Below, piece by piece: positions 7,601 through 14,021 of a stretch of 36,688 bases of DNA. The stretch covers positions 1 through 36,688 of the forward strand of contig VMSP01000001.1 of assembly GCA_013792135.1 (NCBI GenBank), written 5' to 3'. How positions within the stretch are numbered: position 1 is the stretch's first letter; each line of letters opens with the position of its first letter. The translations under genes were made by a program, and so were the position numbers. This stretch comes from Desulfocapsa sp. (lineage in GTDB: Bacteria > Desulfobacterota > Desulfobulbia > Desulfobulbales > Desulfocapsaceae). Under the pieces are notes generated by a model that searched no databases, was not told the origin of the DNA, and saw only the letters and a program-made list of their open reading frames with translations.

Positions 7601-8524
7601 ATGGAATGGCTCAATTATCATCATCTGTTTTATTTCTGGACTATCATGCGGGAAGGGAGCATCACCGCAGCCAGCAGTAAGCTCAGTTTGGCACAGTCTA
7701 CTGTAAGCGCTCAATTGTCCAAGTTTGAAGAAAGCTTGGGTGCAAAACTTTTCACGCGGGTAGGACGAAATCTTGAGCCGACAGACATGGGCCATCTTGT
7801 CTTTCGCTATGCAGATGAAATATTTTCCTTGGGCCGGGAGATGATGGACTCTCTACGAGGGCGTCCCGTTGCTGGGTCCTTATCGCTAAAAGTCGGGATC
7901 GTCGACGTGATTCCGAAGCTTGTAGCGCGTAAACTTCTTGAGCCTGTAGGAAAGCTGCCAGAACAGGTGCGTCTGATTTGTCACGAAGGTAAAGACGAAA
8001 ACCTGCTTGCCGAGTTGGCGCTGTATAACCTCGACGTGGTCTTGACAGATACCCCGCTTCGTTCTGGTTTAAGTATTAAGGCCTACAATCACCTTCTGGG
8101 AGAATGTGGTGTTTCTTTCTTGGGGGTAGAAAAGCTTGCCAGACCACTTCAAAGGGATTTCCCCCATTCTCTTGATGGGGCGCCCATGCTGTTGCCTATG
8201 GCTATGAGTTCATTGCGGGGGATACTTGACCGATGGTTTGAAAGAATCGGTGTTCAACCGGCGATAATTGGTGAGTTTGAAGACACCGCCCTGCTAAAAG
8301 TTTTTGGCCAGGCAGGTGAAGGTATCTTCGTTGTACCATCGGTTATCGAAAAAGAAGTGGAGCAGCAATATCAGGTGCAGGTTGTCGGTCGAACACGTGA
8401 AATCAGAGAAAAATTTTACGCTATCTCTGTGGAACGGATTATCAGACATCCCGCAGTTTCAGCCATTTCTGAGGCCGCACAAAAAAAACTTTTTTTTGAC
8501 TGTCAACCAGAGCTGCCCGGTTAG
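7601..8524 (+). CDS. nhaR: LysR-family transcriptional regulator, NhaR-like
   Basis: A 307-aa protein with an N-terminal winged helix-turn-helix (GSITAASSKLSLAQSTVSAQ, about residues 19-38) and a C-terminal effector-binding domain. The N-terminus (MEWLNYHHLFYFWTIMREGS) and the QPAIIGEFEDTALLKVFG segment around residue 220 are typical of NhaR, the activator of the Na+/H+ antiporter gene nhaA in enterobacteria. No nhaA is visible here; the only antiporter is the CaCA protein at 5164-6132 on the other strand. The ribosome binding site GGAGAAAAG precedes the ATG. A TTCG-N7-CGAA dyad lies just upstream. NhaR-like identity is likely, but the target genes are unknown. Confidence 0.85.
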   Translation: MEWLNYHHLFYFWTIMREGSITAASSKLSLAQSTVSAQLSKFEESLGAKLFTRVGRNLEPTDMGHLVFRYADEIFSLGREMMDSLRGRPVAGSLSLKVGIVDVIPKLVARKLLEPVGKLPEQVRLICHEGKDENLLAELALYNLDVVLTDTPLRSGLSIKAYNHLLGECGVSFLGVEKLARPLQRDFPHSLDGAPMLLPMAMSSLRGILDRWFERIGVQPAIIGEFEDTALLKVFGQAGEGIFVVPSVIEKEVEQQYQVQVVGRTREIREKFYAISVERIIRHPAVSAISEAAQKKLFFDCQPELPG

Positions 8525-8528
8525 AATA

Positions 8529-8587
8529 TTGCCTTCCTGTTCCAACGTCCCCTTCACCATGGAGGGGATGTTGGAACAGGAGGGCAA
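8529..8587. terminator. long imperfect palindrome between converging genes
   Basis: TTGCCTTCCTGTTCCAACGT (8529-8548) pairs with ACATTGGAACAGG-type sequence on the far side. The two 27-base arms differ at about four positions, around the short loop ACCAT. It lies between the stop of the plus-strand regulator and the stop of the minus-strand membrane protein, where a shared bidirectional terminator is expected. There is no clear T-run, so it may instead be a repeated palindromic unit. Confidence 0.5.
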
Positions 8588-8598
8588 TGCGGAAGAGG

Positions 8599-9018
8599 TT
8601 ATTTCCCGGCCAACAGTGTTGTGACCTGTGCATCAGTGCCGGATTTGATCTTCAAGTATTGCTTGAAGATCATGGTCCCGAGAATAACGACATATAAGGC
8701 CATGAAGATAAGGACAAGGTCAAGTATCACGGGATGGGCGAGAGCGTGTTTGTAGACAAATGTGGCAAAGACCGAATAGGCCACCATCGGACAGATAGGC
8801 CCCCATCGAGATTCATCAAAGAAGGGATATCTTTTAAAATAATCACGCACGAGAAAGAGTCCCAGGAGCATGTACCAGCTCATCAGGGCAAAACCGCTGC
8901 TTGCCAAAAAGGCAAAAAGGGCGTCAGGCAGTGGGGTGTGAAATTTATGCTGAAAATAATATCCATAGCGCAGTATGGATATCGTTAACAGCGTAATAAT
9001 TGAGAAGTGGCCCCGCAA
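8599..9018 (-). CDS. multi-span membrane protein, probably 5'-truncated
   Basis: A 139-aa hydrophobic protein with about four spans. It includes the polar-flanked motif RYPFFDESRWGPICPMVAYS, which looks like part of a transporter-like fold. No family is named with confidence. The only start codon upstream is a TTG at 9018 without a ribosome binding site. The frame opens directly after a TAG near 9050, beside a tRNA-like fragment. Together these suggest the C-terminal part of a larger membrane protein whose 5' portion was lost at a recombination junction. If so, it is a pseudogene; a short genuine gene starting at TTG is the alternative. Confidence 0.45.
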   Translation of the reverse strand: MRGHFSIITLLTISILRYGYYFQHKFHTPLPDALFAFLASSGFALMSWYMLLGLFLVRDYFKRYPFFDESRWGPICPMVAYSVFATFVYKHALAHPVILDLVLIFMALYVVILGTMIFKQYLKIKSGTDAQVTTLLAGK

Positions 9019-9045
9019 ATTTGAACAAGCTGTTAAGTGGAAAAT

Positions 9046-9087
9046 CTTCTAAGCTGTAGCTCGCAGGTTCGACTCATGCCGGGCTTC
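9046..9087 (+). other. tRNA-Arg(UCU)-like 3' half, candidate attachment-site remnant
   Basis: CTTCTAA (9046-9052) matches an anticodon loop with UCU at positions 34-36. It is followed by GCTGT, a short variable region, then GCAGG-TTCGACT-CATGC, a T-arm with the canonical TTCRA loop and one stem mismatch. A 7-base acceptor strand CGGGCTT follows. The upstream bases do not form the anticodon 5' strand, D-arm or acceptor 5' strand, so the tRNA cannot be functional. Tyrosine integrases commonly recombine within the anticodon-loop to T-loop part of tRNA genes, so a leftover att core is plausible. The call rests on motif similarity read by eye. Confidence 0.4.
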
Positions 9088-9386
9088 ACGTCTGATTGTG
9101 GAGAAAGAGGATAATAAAGTAGGTGGAGGGGCCATCTGGATAAAATTATCTTTGATTTTTTTCATATTCACATGATTAAAATCGAGTAAAAGCGAAATGA
9201 AGTGTGTAATATGATATACATCTGGCTGAATAGTGGGTAAGAATGTGGCAATCATCTTCTTGTTCAAGTTCTATTAATTAGTGTAATTACCTTGTTGTTC
9301 TAGCTAGTTGTATATTTATAGCGTGTTGGCGTAATTGTTGGAATGTTAAACGGAAATGAATGAACTTCATTTTCCCCCTCCTCTCG
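9088..9386. other. AT-rich stretch without a convincing gene
   Basis: Both strands hold only short frames without good start signals or recognisable protein patterns. It lies between the tRNA-like fragment and an orphan intrinsic terminator. A short untranslated transcript ending at that terminator is possible. TTGTTG and TATATT-like elements occur near 9295-9315. Confidence 0.3.
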
Positions 9387-9417
9387 AAGCCTGCTCGATA
9401 TAAGCAGGCTTTTTTTA
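9387..9417 (+). terminator. strong intrinsic terminator with no gene in front of it
   Basis: AAGCCTGCT (9387-9395) pairs exactly with AGCAGGCTT (9403-9411) around a 7-base loop and runs into seven T residues. This is a textbook plus-strand rho-independent terminator. No plus-strand protein gene precedes it for about 860 bases, and dsbB starts 105 bases later. It must end either an unannotated small RNA or a leader transcript of the redox operon. Confidence 0.8.
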
Positions 9418-9521
9418 CAGTTTTCGTTTGGGGAGCTGGTGAAGTAAAAACAAAGGTTGTCAGTCACTTTTCTCTGATTAAAATAGAAAAAGCATCCATC
9501 ACATAGAGGAGAATCTTTTAT

Positions 9522-9968
9522 ATGCCAACACTTGACCAAACGTCCAATGCAAATTGTGCAAATTGGAACATTCTTTTTATCTGCTGGCTCCTCGCCACAT
9601 CGTCAACCATGGGAAGTGTATTTTTAAGTCATGTGATGGAGTTTGCGCCCTGCGTGTTATGCTGGTACCAGAGAATGTGCCTGTTTCCTTTAGTTATCCT
9701 GCTGGCCGTAGGACTTTTCTCTTTTGATAAAAACGTTGTGAAGTATACTCTCCCCTTAGCCATAGCAGGATGGTTGACAGCATTTTATCACACCCTGCTT
9801 TATGCAGGAATCATCCCGAAAAACATACAGCCCTGCACCCAGGGCGTTTCATGTACGGAAGAGTATATAAATATGTTTGGTTTTATAACAATACCAATGC
9901 TTTCTTTATTGTCATTTTCAATGATCATACCCCTGTTAATTATCCTAAATAGGAGAATGTCTCGATGA
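9522..9968 (+). CDS. dsbB: DsbB/BdbC-type disulfide bond formation protein
   Basis: A 148-aa membrane protein with four predicted spans. The first periplasmic loop has the redox pair CVLC in FAPCVLCWYQRM (about residues 43-52). The second has CTQGVSC (about residues 104-110), the spaced cysteine pair that exchanges with the DsbA-like partner. DsbB proteins reoxidise the thiol oxidase and pass electrons to quinone. A ribosome binding site (GAGGAGA) precedes the ATG. The stop overlaps the ATG of the next gene (ATGA-type overlap), so it heads a tightly coupled operon with its probable partner. The operon has an AT-rich composition compared with its surroundings. Confidence 0.92.
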   Translation: MPTLDQTSNANCANWNILFICWLLATSSTMGSVFLSHVMEFAPCVLCWYQRMCLFPLVILLAVGLFSFDKNVVKYTLPLAIAGWLTAFYHTLLYAGIIPKNIQPCTQGVSCTEEYINMFGFITIPMLSLLSFSMIIPLLIILNRRMSR

Positions 9969-10618
9969 AATATGTAATGATGGGAGTTTCATGTTTGGTG
10001 CTGGTCCTGATTTTTGTGTTCGGCAGTTCCTATTACAAAGGGCAACAGACTGAAAAGTTTGGTTTTATGGCCAAAGAAAATGCCTCAGCATTTGTCCGAG
10101 AACAGTCTCAATCGCTTGGCAGTGATGATGCGAAAGTCTGCATTGTCGAGTTTATGGACCCTGCCTGTGAAACCTGCGCAGCCTATTTTCCTTTTTTGAA
10201 GCAGTTGATGGACGCCAATCCAGGTAAAATTAAACTTGTCCTTCGATATGCGCCTTTTCATGATGATGCTGATTATTTTGTAAAAATGCTTGAAGCTGCC
10301 AAGAAACAGGGGAAGTACTGGGAAACTCTGAATATAATGTTTAAGTCGCAACCCTGTTGGGCCAGCCACACTAACCCGCAACCGCAAGAAATTTGGCAAT
10401 TTCTTCCCATGGCAGGGCTTGATGTTGAGCAACTCCAAAAAGATATGACAGACCCGTCAATTGAAAAAATTATTGAGCAGGATATCGCCGATGTAAAAAC
10501 GCTCGATGTTCATAAAACACCAGGGTTTTTTGTCAACGGTAAGCCTCTACAAACCTTTAGCTACCTGCAATTACAACAATTGATTGAGTCTGAAATATTG
10601 GCAAATTACCCGAAGTGA
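9965..10618 (+). CDS. membrane-anchored DsbA-like thiol oxidoreductase
   Basis: A 217-aa protein with an N-terminal hydrophobic segment (residues 4-21, signal anchor) and a periplasmic thioredoxin-fold domain. The active site is CETC within FMDPACETCAAYFP (about residues 62-75). The cis-proline motif is in KTPGFFVNGKPL (about residues 178-189). The intervening helical insertion is that of DsbA/BdbD-type enzymes. It would accept electrons from secreted proteins and be reoxidised by the DsbB encoded just upstream (start overlaps dsbB by four bases). In the BdbC-BdbD pair of Gram-positive bacteria, the gene order is similar. It is followed by a 79-base gap before the TlpA-like gene. Confidence 0.9.
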   Translation: MKYVMMGVSCLVLVLIFVFGSSYYKGQQTEKFGFMAKENASAFVREQSQSLGSDDAKVCIVEFMDPACETCAAYFPFLKQLMDANPGKIKLVLRYAPFHDDADYFVKMLEAAKKQGKYWETLNIMFKSQPCWASHTNPQPQEIWQFLPMAGLDVEQLQKDMTDPSIEKIIEQDIADVKTLDVHKTPGFFVNGKPLQTFSYLQLQQLIESEILANYPK

Positions 10619-10697
10619 CCAACCAGGCCGGAGCCCTGCATGGTGATGCTATCAAAATCATGGAAAGGCCGGCTACAACTAAACCAAACACTTGCTT

Positions 10698-11204
10698 ATG
10701 AAAAAAATATCATTTTTAATTTTGATGTGTTGCTTACCCTTGTTTGTTTTTGCCTGTGGACAAGGGCCAAAGGTAATTGAGATTGGTGCGCCAGCCCCGA
10801 ACTTTACTCTCGTGGACAGACAAGGTAAAACTTGGACTCTCTCCGAACTTAAAGGGCAGGTGGTCTTTGTTAATTTTTGGGCAACCTGGTGCCCTCCCTG
10901 TCGTGAAGAGATGCCATCCATGCAAAAACTTTATAAAATGCTGCCGAAAGATAATTTTAAAATGCTGGCTATACTTAACAAAGATGATCCAGCACTTGCA
11001 GATAGTTTTGCCAAAAAACATGGCCTGACCATGCCAATCATAAATGATCAGGACAATACGATTGGTGCAGCATATGGACTGACTGGACTGCCAGAGACTT
11101 TTATAGTTGATAAACAGGGAATTCTCCGAGAGAAATTTATTGGGCTAGCCCAATGGAATTCCCCTATTCACGTACAAATGCTGATGAAATACATCAACCA
11201 ATGA
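10698..11204 (+). CDS. TlpA/ResA-family thioredoxin lipoprotein
   Basis: A 168-aa protein with a lipobox (LFVFAC, Cys near residue 20) and a single thioredoxin domain. The active site is WCPPC within NFWATWCPPCREEMP (about residues 60-74). The cis-proline is in TGLPETFIVD (about residue 134). TlpA/ResA proteins are usually reductants of extracytoplasmic disulfides, for example in cytochrome c maturation, and receive electrons through a membrane protein such as CcdA. No ccdA is present; the neighbouring CXXC protein and 4Fe-4S protein could do that job. The ATG at 10698 is preferred to the TTG two codons earlier. The stop overlaps the next gene's start. Confidence 0.9.
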   Translation: MKKISFLILMCCLPLFVFACGQGPKVIEIGAPAPNFTLVDRQGKTWTLSELKGQVVFVNFWATWCPPCREEMPSMQKLYKMLPKDNFKMLAILNKDDPALADSFAKKHGLTMPIINDQDNTIGAAYGLTGLPETFIVDKQGILREKFIGLAQWNSPIHVQMLMKYINQ

Positions 11205-11368
11205 TGCACAAAAAAAACAATCCACTCAAACAAAATATCCGACCGGCTCCGTTTGTGGTAATCTTTATCTTTCTAGTCCTGGGGATTATCGGAATCACTT
11301 TGGAAGAGCCGTCACGAGTCCTTGAACAGGCAACTCAAATTTGCCTGCCCTGCATCGGTATTGGCTAG
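11201..11368 (+). CDS. CD1871A-like small CXXC membrane protein
   Basis: A 55-aa protein beginning at tandem ATGs (11201 and 11204) that overlap the tlpA stop. It has a basic N-terminus, one membrane span (about residues 18-34), and a C-terminal EPSRVLEQATQICLPCIGIG-like tail. The ending ICLxCIGIG directly after the span is the hallmark of the CD1871A family of CXXC-containing small proteins, which are usually encoded beside 4Fe-4S membrane proteins and TlpA-like genes. Here the CXXC is CLPC. It is likely a one-disulfide relay at the outer face of the membrane. The gene ends three bases before the 4Fe-4S gene. Its function has not been established in the family as far as I know. Confidence 0.8.
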   Translation: MMHKKNNPLKQNIRPAPFVVIFIFLVLGIIGITLEEPSRVLEQATQICLPCIGIG

Positions 11369-11371
11369 CAG

Positions 11372-12289
11372 ATGGATTTCATCCGCACATGGGTTCAGGC
11401 CCTGTTTTTCATTTTTACAAATGGTTACTGGAATTTCCCAGTTACCAAAGGGATATACCAGGGTCCTTTAAAAATAGTTTGTTCGCCAGGGCTTACTTGT
11501 TACTCCTGCCCAGCAGCCACAACTTATTGCCCACTCGGTTCATTGCAGCAACTCCTTTCCGGGATCAGAATGTCCATTGAAAATGGTCAATTTTTTGTCG
11601 GTTTTTATGTTGTTGGGACCATGGGCGTAATCGGCGGCTTTGTTGGCCGTATGGTTTGCGGATGGGCCTGTCCGTTTGGCCTCTTCCAGGAACTCCTCCA
11701 CAAAATCCCTTCACCTAAATTTGGCATCTGGCCACCCTTGCGCTATATAAAATACGGCCTTCTGCTTTTCATGGTCATCATTTTGCCTCTCTTTGCGCTT
11801 GACGAATTTGGTTCTGGAAGTACTTGGTTTTGCAAATATTTATGCCCAGTCGGTACATTAGAGGCTGGACTACCGATGCTTTTTTTACAGCCCGAACTTC
11901 GCACGAGCATAGGCCTTCTCTTCTTCAATAAGCTCTTTTTCCTCTTACTTTTTATTATTTGGGCTGTTTTGGCTAGTCGACCTTTCTGTAGAACTGCTTG
12001 CCCTCTTGGGGCTTTTTATGCCCTCTTTAGTAGAATTAAACTGGTTAAGTTGCGCCTTGATCCCGCAAAATGTACTGACTGTAAAGTCTGCCATAATGTA
12101 TGCCCCATGGGTGTTCGGTTTAATGAGTCACCTGACGATATGGAATGCATATCATGTCTTGCATGCAGCAAGGCTTGCAAATTCAATGCTATCACCCTTG
12201 AAATTGGAGGCTTGTCAATTACAAGCCAGCCAAGACCGAGCGTTTGCCAGCTAAAAAACCTCACGCAAGCCACTGATACTAGCAATTAA
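11372..12289 (+). CDS. NapH/YccM-like polytopic 4Fe-4S membrane protein
   Basis: A 305-aa protein with about five membrane spans and many cysteines. Three CxxxCP motifs follow spans: VCGWACPFG, FCKYLCPVG and FCRTACPLG. They resemble those of NapH, NosR and RdxA-type proteins. An additional cluster CSPGLTCYSCP lies near residue 37. The C-terminal domain has two ferredoxin-type motifs: CTDCKVCHNVCPMG and CISCLACSKACKFNA. These 4Fe-4S clusters should face the cytoplasm and feed electrons into or across the membrane. As the last gene of the operon, it would either supply reducing power to the TlpA/CXXC proteins or receive electrons from them. The direction is inferred, not shown. Confidence 0.88.
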   Translation: MDFIRTWVQALFFIFTNGYWNFPVTKGIYQGPLKIVCSPGLTCYSCPAATTYCPLGSLQQLLSGIRMSIENGQFFVGFYVVGTMGVIGGFVGRMVCGWACPFGLFQELLHKIPSPKFGIWPPLRYIKYGLLLFMVIILPLFALDEFGSGSTWFCKYLCPVGTLEAGLPMLFLQPELRTSIGLLFFNKLFFLLLFIIWAVLASRPFCRTACPLGAFYALFSRIKLVKLRLDPAKCTDCKVCHNVCPMGVRFNESPDDMECISCLACSKACKFNAITLEIGGLSITSQPRPSVCQLKNLTQATDTSN

Positions 12290-12500
12290 AAAATTTCTGA
12301 GAAAGCCGTTTCAGCTTGATTCGTGCATCATCCGTGCTGAACCTTGGTTTGACGATTGTTACGATCAGTATTTCCTGCCGCCACTTCAACTTACATTTTC
12401 TCAATACAGTCAATTCGACCTACAAGGCATTGTCGCTTCAAAGCGCTGAGTTCAATCTCTGCTATATCCAGCCAACTTCCGTGTTTAGGGATGATGTGAT
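12274..12500 (-). pseudogene. C-terminal remnant of an IS630-family transposase
   Basis: On the minus strand, IPKHGSWLDIAEIELSAL then KRQCLVGRIDCIEKM match the hallmark tail of IS630 transposases (PKHGSWLN-(M/L)-AEIE). After a stop or shift the homology resumes as VEVAAGNTDRNNRQTKV and, in a further frame, FSTDDARIKLKRLS. Thus at least two frame disruptions are present and the N-terminal catalytic part is missing. The fragment ends within the 3' end of the 4Fe-4S gene. A plus-strand 128-codon frame over the same bases is a shadow. Upstream of it on minus, up to about 12700, no recognisable coding was found. Confidence 0.75.
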
Positions 12501-12839
12501 CTCAAGTGTTGATCAGCGCGCAAGCTTGACCCCTTTCAGCACCAGAGAACAAACTCATTTTCCTTCGGCCGCTGCAATATTCATCTCCAAAATATGCTAT
12601 TATAAGAAGATACAAAGAGTTCTAATGGTAAAGTATTATGTTTTAAGAGGTCAAGTTTTGATGCTGGTAGGGGGGCATTTTTCAAAGCTGATTGACAGGT
12701 GATAATCGAAAGTTTGACAGAGGCAAATCAGGGGTGTTCTACTGCTTTCTCGTGCACTGAGTGGAAGGGCGTTGGACAACTCAAACAAATATGGATTTAG
12801 CAGCATGGCTTTCTGCTTTTAAACCTGCTGAAAGTGGGG
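12501..12839. other. gap between the IS630 remnant and hesA; nothing recognised
   Basis: No frame on either strand shows recognisable protein sequence or good start signals. Part of it may be leftover insertion-sequence DNA. No clear intrinsic terminator for the minus-strand hesA operon was found, although short complementary stretches occur between about 12805 and 12835. Confidence 0.3.
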
Positions 12840-13649
12840 CTAGTGCTGTGAACCTATCTCTTCAATTTCGCAGCTGAATAGGTCAACGCTTTTCCAGTTG
12901 TTGACAAGGGGGGAATTAAGGTCAAGAAGGAGTTTTATGGTTTCAGCGACCTGAAGGGAGGCAACCGCAGCGACGGTACAGGAAAGTACCGAAGGGGTGG
13001 TCATCTTATCGTGAAGAGGGATTTTGGGATAAAGGTCTTTGATAAGGGGACTCTCTTTCTGGACGCCAATTTGCCCGAACCATTTCTCCACTGCGCCGTG
13101 CACCAGAGGGATTTGAGATATTTGACAAAATTCTGCCAATTCGTACCGGTCGGCAACGGAGTCAAGGCAATCTATCACAACCTGTGCCTTGCGGACTTCT
13201 TTGTGAATAACGGGTGAGAAAGCGAGGGCAAGTGGCGTTACTTTTGTGGCCGGATTTACCGAGCGGGCGCGCCTGACTGCTGCCTGCACTTTGAACCGGC
13301 CTAACTCCTCGACAGTGCAGAGAAGCTGGCGGTTAAGGTTGTGAGCTGCAAAACTGTCCGGATCAATGGCGATAATTTGTCCGACGCCTAGACGGAGCAG
13401 CTCTTCAAAGACCTGGCCGCCTAATCCTCCGCAGCCGATCAGAGCCACAGTGGAGTTGAGCAATTGGTGTTGTTGGGCTGCTGAAAAAATGTCTTGGTGG
13501 CGCTGGTAACGTTCAGGCCAGATATTATCTGCAAGAGCAGCCTGTTCTACCTCCAGCAGATCAACGTTGCATTGCTCTGCCAGAATAAGGGCGTCGGCAA
13601 ACAGCAGGATATTGTCTTGGCTTTTCTCTCGCAGCCGGTCAACAAGCAT
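12840..13649 (-). CDS. hesA: HesA/MoeB/ThiF-family adenylyltransferase
   Basis: A 269-aa E1-like enzyme. An N-terminal helical extension ends in RYQRHQ (about residues 48-53). The nucleotide-binding Rossmann motif IGCGGLGG (71-78) follows, then NLNRQLL and the VIDCLDS motif, all typical of MoeB/ThiF/HesA. It would adenylate the C-terminal GlyGly of the MoaD-like protein encoded two bases upstream, so that sulfur can be transferred for molybdopterin assembly. The zinc-binding CxxC pairs of classical MoeB are absent, which places it with HesA-type enzymes. The start is two bases after the moaD stop, so the two are coupled. It ends the operon that begins near flx/aor. Confidence 0.9.
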   Translation of the reverse strand: MLVDRLREKSQDNILLFADALILAEQCNVDLLEVEQAALADNIWPERYQRHQDIFSAAQQHQLLNSTVALIGCGGLGGQVFEELLRLGVGQIIAIDPDSFAAHNLNRQLLCTVEELGRFKVQAAVRRARSVNPATKVTPLALAFSPVIHKEVRKAQVVIDCLDSVADRYELAEFCQISQIPLVHGAVEKWFGQIGVQKESPLIKDLYPKIPLHDKMTTPSVLSCTVAAVASLQVAETIKLLLDLNSPLVNNWKSVDLFSCEIEEIGSQH

Positions 13650-13650
13650 A

Positions 13651-13875
13651 TCAGCCCCCGCCGATGACTGGAAAAATAGCCAGATTATCCCCTTCTTTCA
13701 AAAGGGTTTCAAACTGGCAGTGCCTGGAATTTATCATGGTTATGCCGATTTCATCCAGGTTAATCCCCAGTCCTACAATTACTTCAGAAACTGCTGTCGG
13801 TTCGGGGTATTCTCTTTCTTCTACCTTAAAACGACCGTCGCGGAAGAAGGCAAAGAGTTTGACAGTGACCTTCAT
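13651..13875 (-). CDS. moaD: MoaD/ThiS-family sulfur carrier protein
   Basis: A 74-aa beta-grasp protein starting MKVTVKLFAFFRDGRF and ending in EGDNLAIFPVIGGG. The C-terminal GlyGly is the thiocarboxylation site. The placement before a HesA-type E1 and after two moeA genes indicates the small subunit of a molybdopterin synthase, specialised for pterin cofactor assembly in this operon. A ThiS role is less likely since no thiamine genes are present. Its ATG overlaps the stop of a preceding 40-codon frame. Confidence 0.9.
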   Translation of the reverse strand: MKVTVKLFAFFRDGRFKVEEREYPEPTAVSEVIVGLGINLDEIGITMINSRHCQFETLLKEGDNLAIFPVIGGG

Positions 13876-13994
13876 ATCATTTCCTGTATCTGTTCATAAA
13901 TACGTAAGTAAACATAGAGAAAATCATTGCCAGCAGTCAACAAGGCAAGACCCCAACAGGACGATCTCCACAGGCCCTTGGGTAAAATGACCAT
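13872..13994 (-). CDS. possible 40-aa gene between moeA-PBP and moaD
   Basis: A 40-codon frame starts at an ATG (13994) with an AAGGGGG ribosome binding site about 11 bases upstream. It ends in a TGA that overlaps the moaD start (ATGA-type overlap). The gap to the preceding moeA-PBP stop is 27 bases. The peptide begins MVILPKGLWRSSCWG and has an aromatic, weakly hydrophobic centre (NDFLYVYLRIYEQ). It has no recognised homology. The intact coupling at both ends is the reason to list it. It may only be a translated leader. Confidence 0.4.
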   Translation of the reverse strand: MVILPKGLWRSSCWGLALLTAGNDFLYVYLRIYEQIQEMI

Positions 13995-14021
13995 TTTTCA
14001 AAATACCCCCTTGTTTTATGA

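Noticed and set aside
9049-9267. 72-codon minus-strand frame
   Set aside because: Its C-terminus translates the tRNA-like segment, and the remainder is low-complexity with no start signals.
11153-11368. 71-codon version of the CXXC protein starting inside tlpA
   Set aside because: The extra N-terminal residues come from tlpA coding sequence in another frame; the tandem ATGs at the tlpA stop fit the family length.
12316-12702. 128-codon plus-strand frame
   Set aside because: It lies over the IS630 remnant on the other strand, has no ribosome site and no protein-like pattern.
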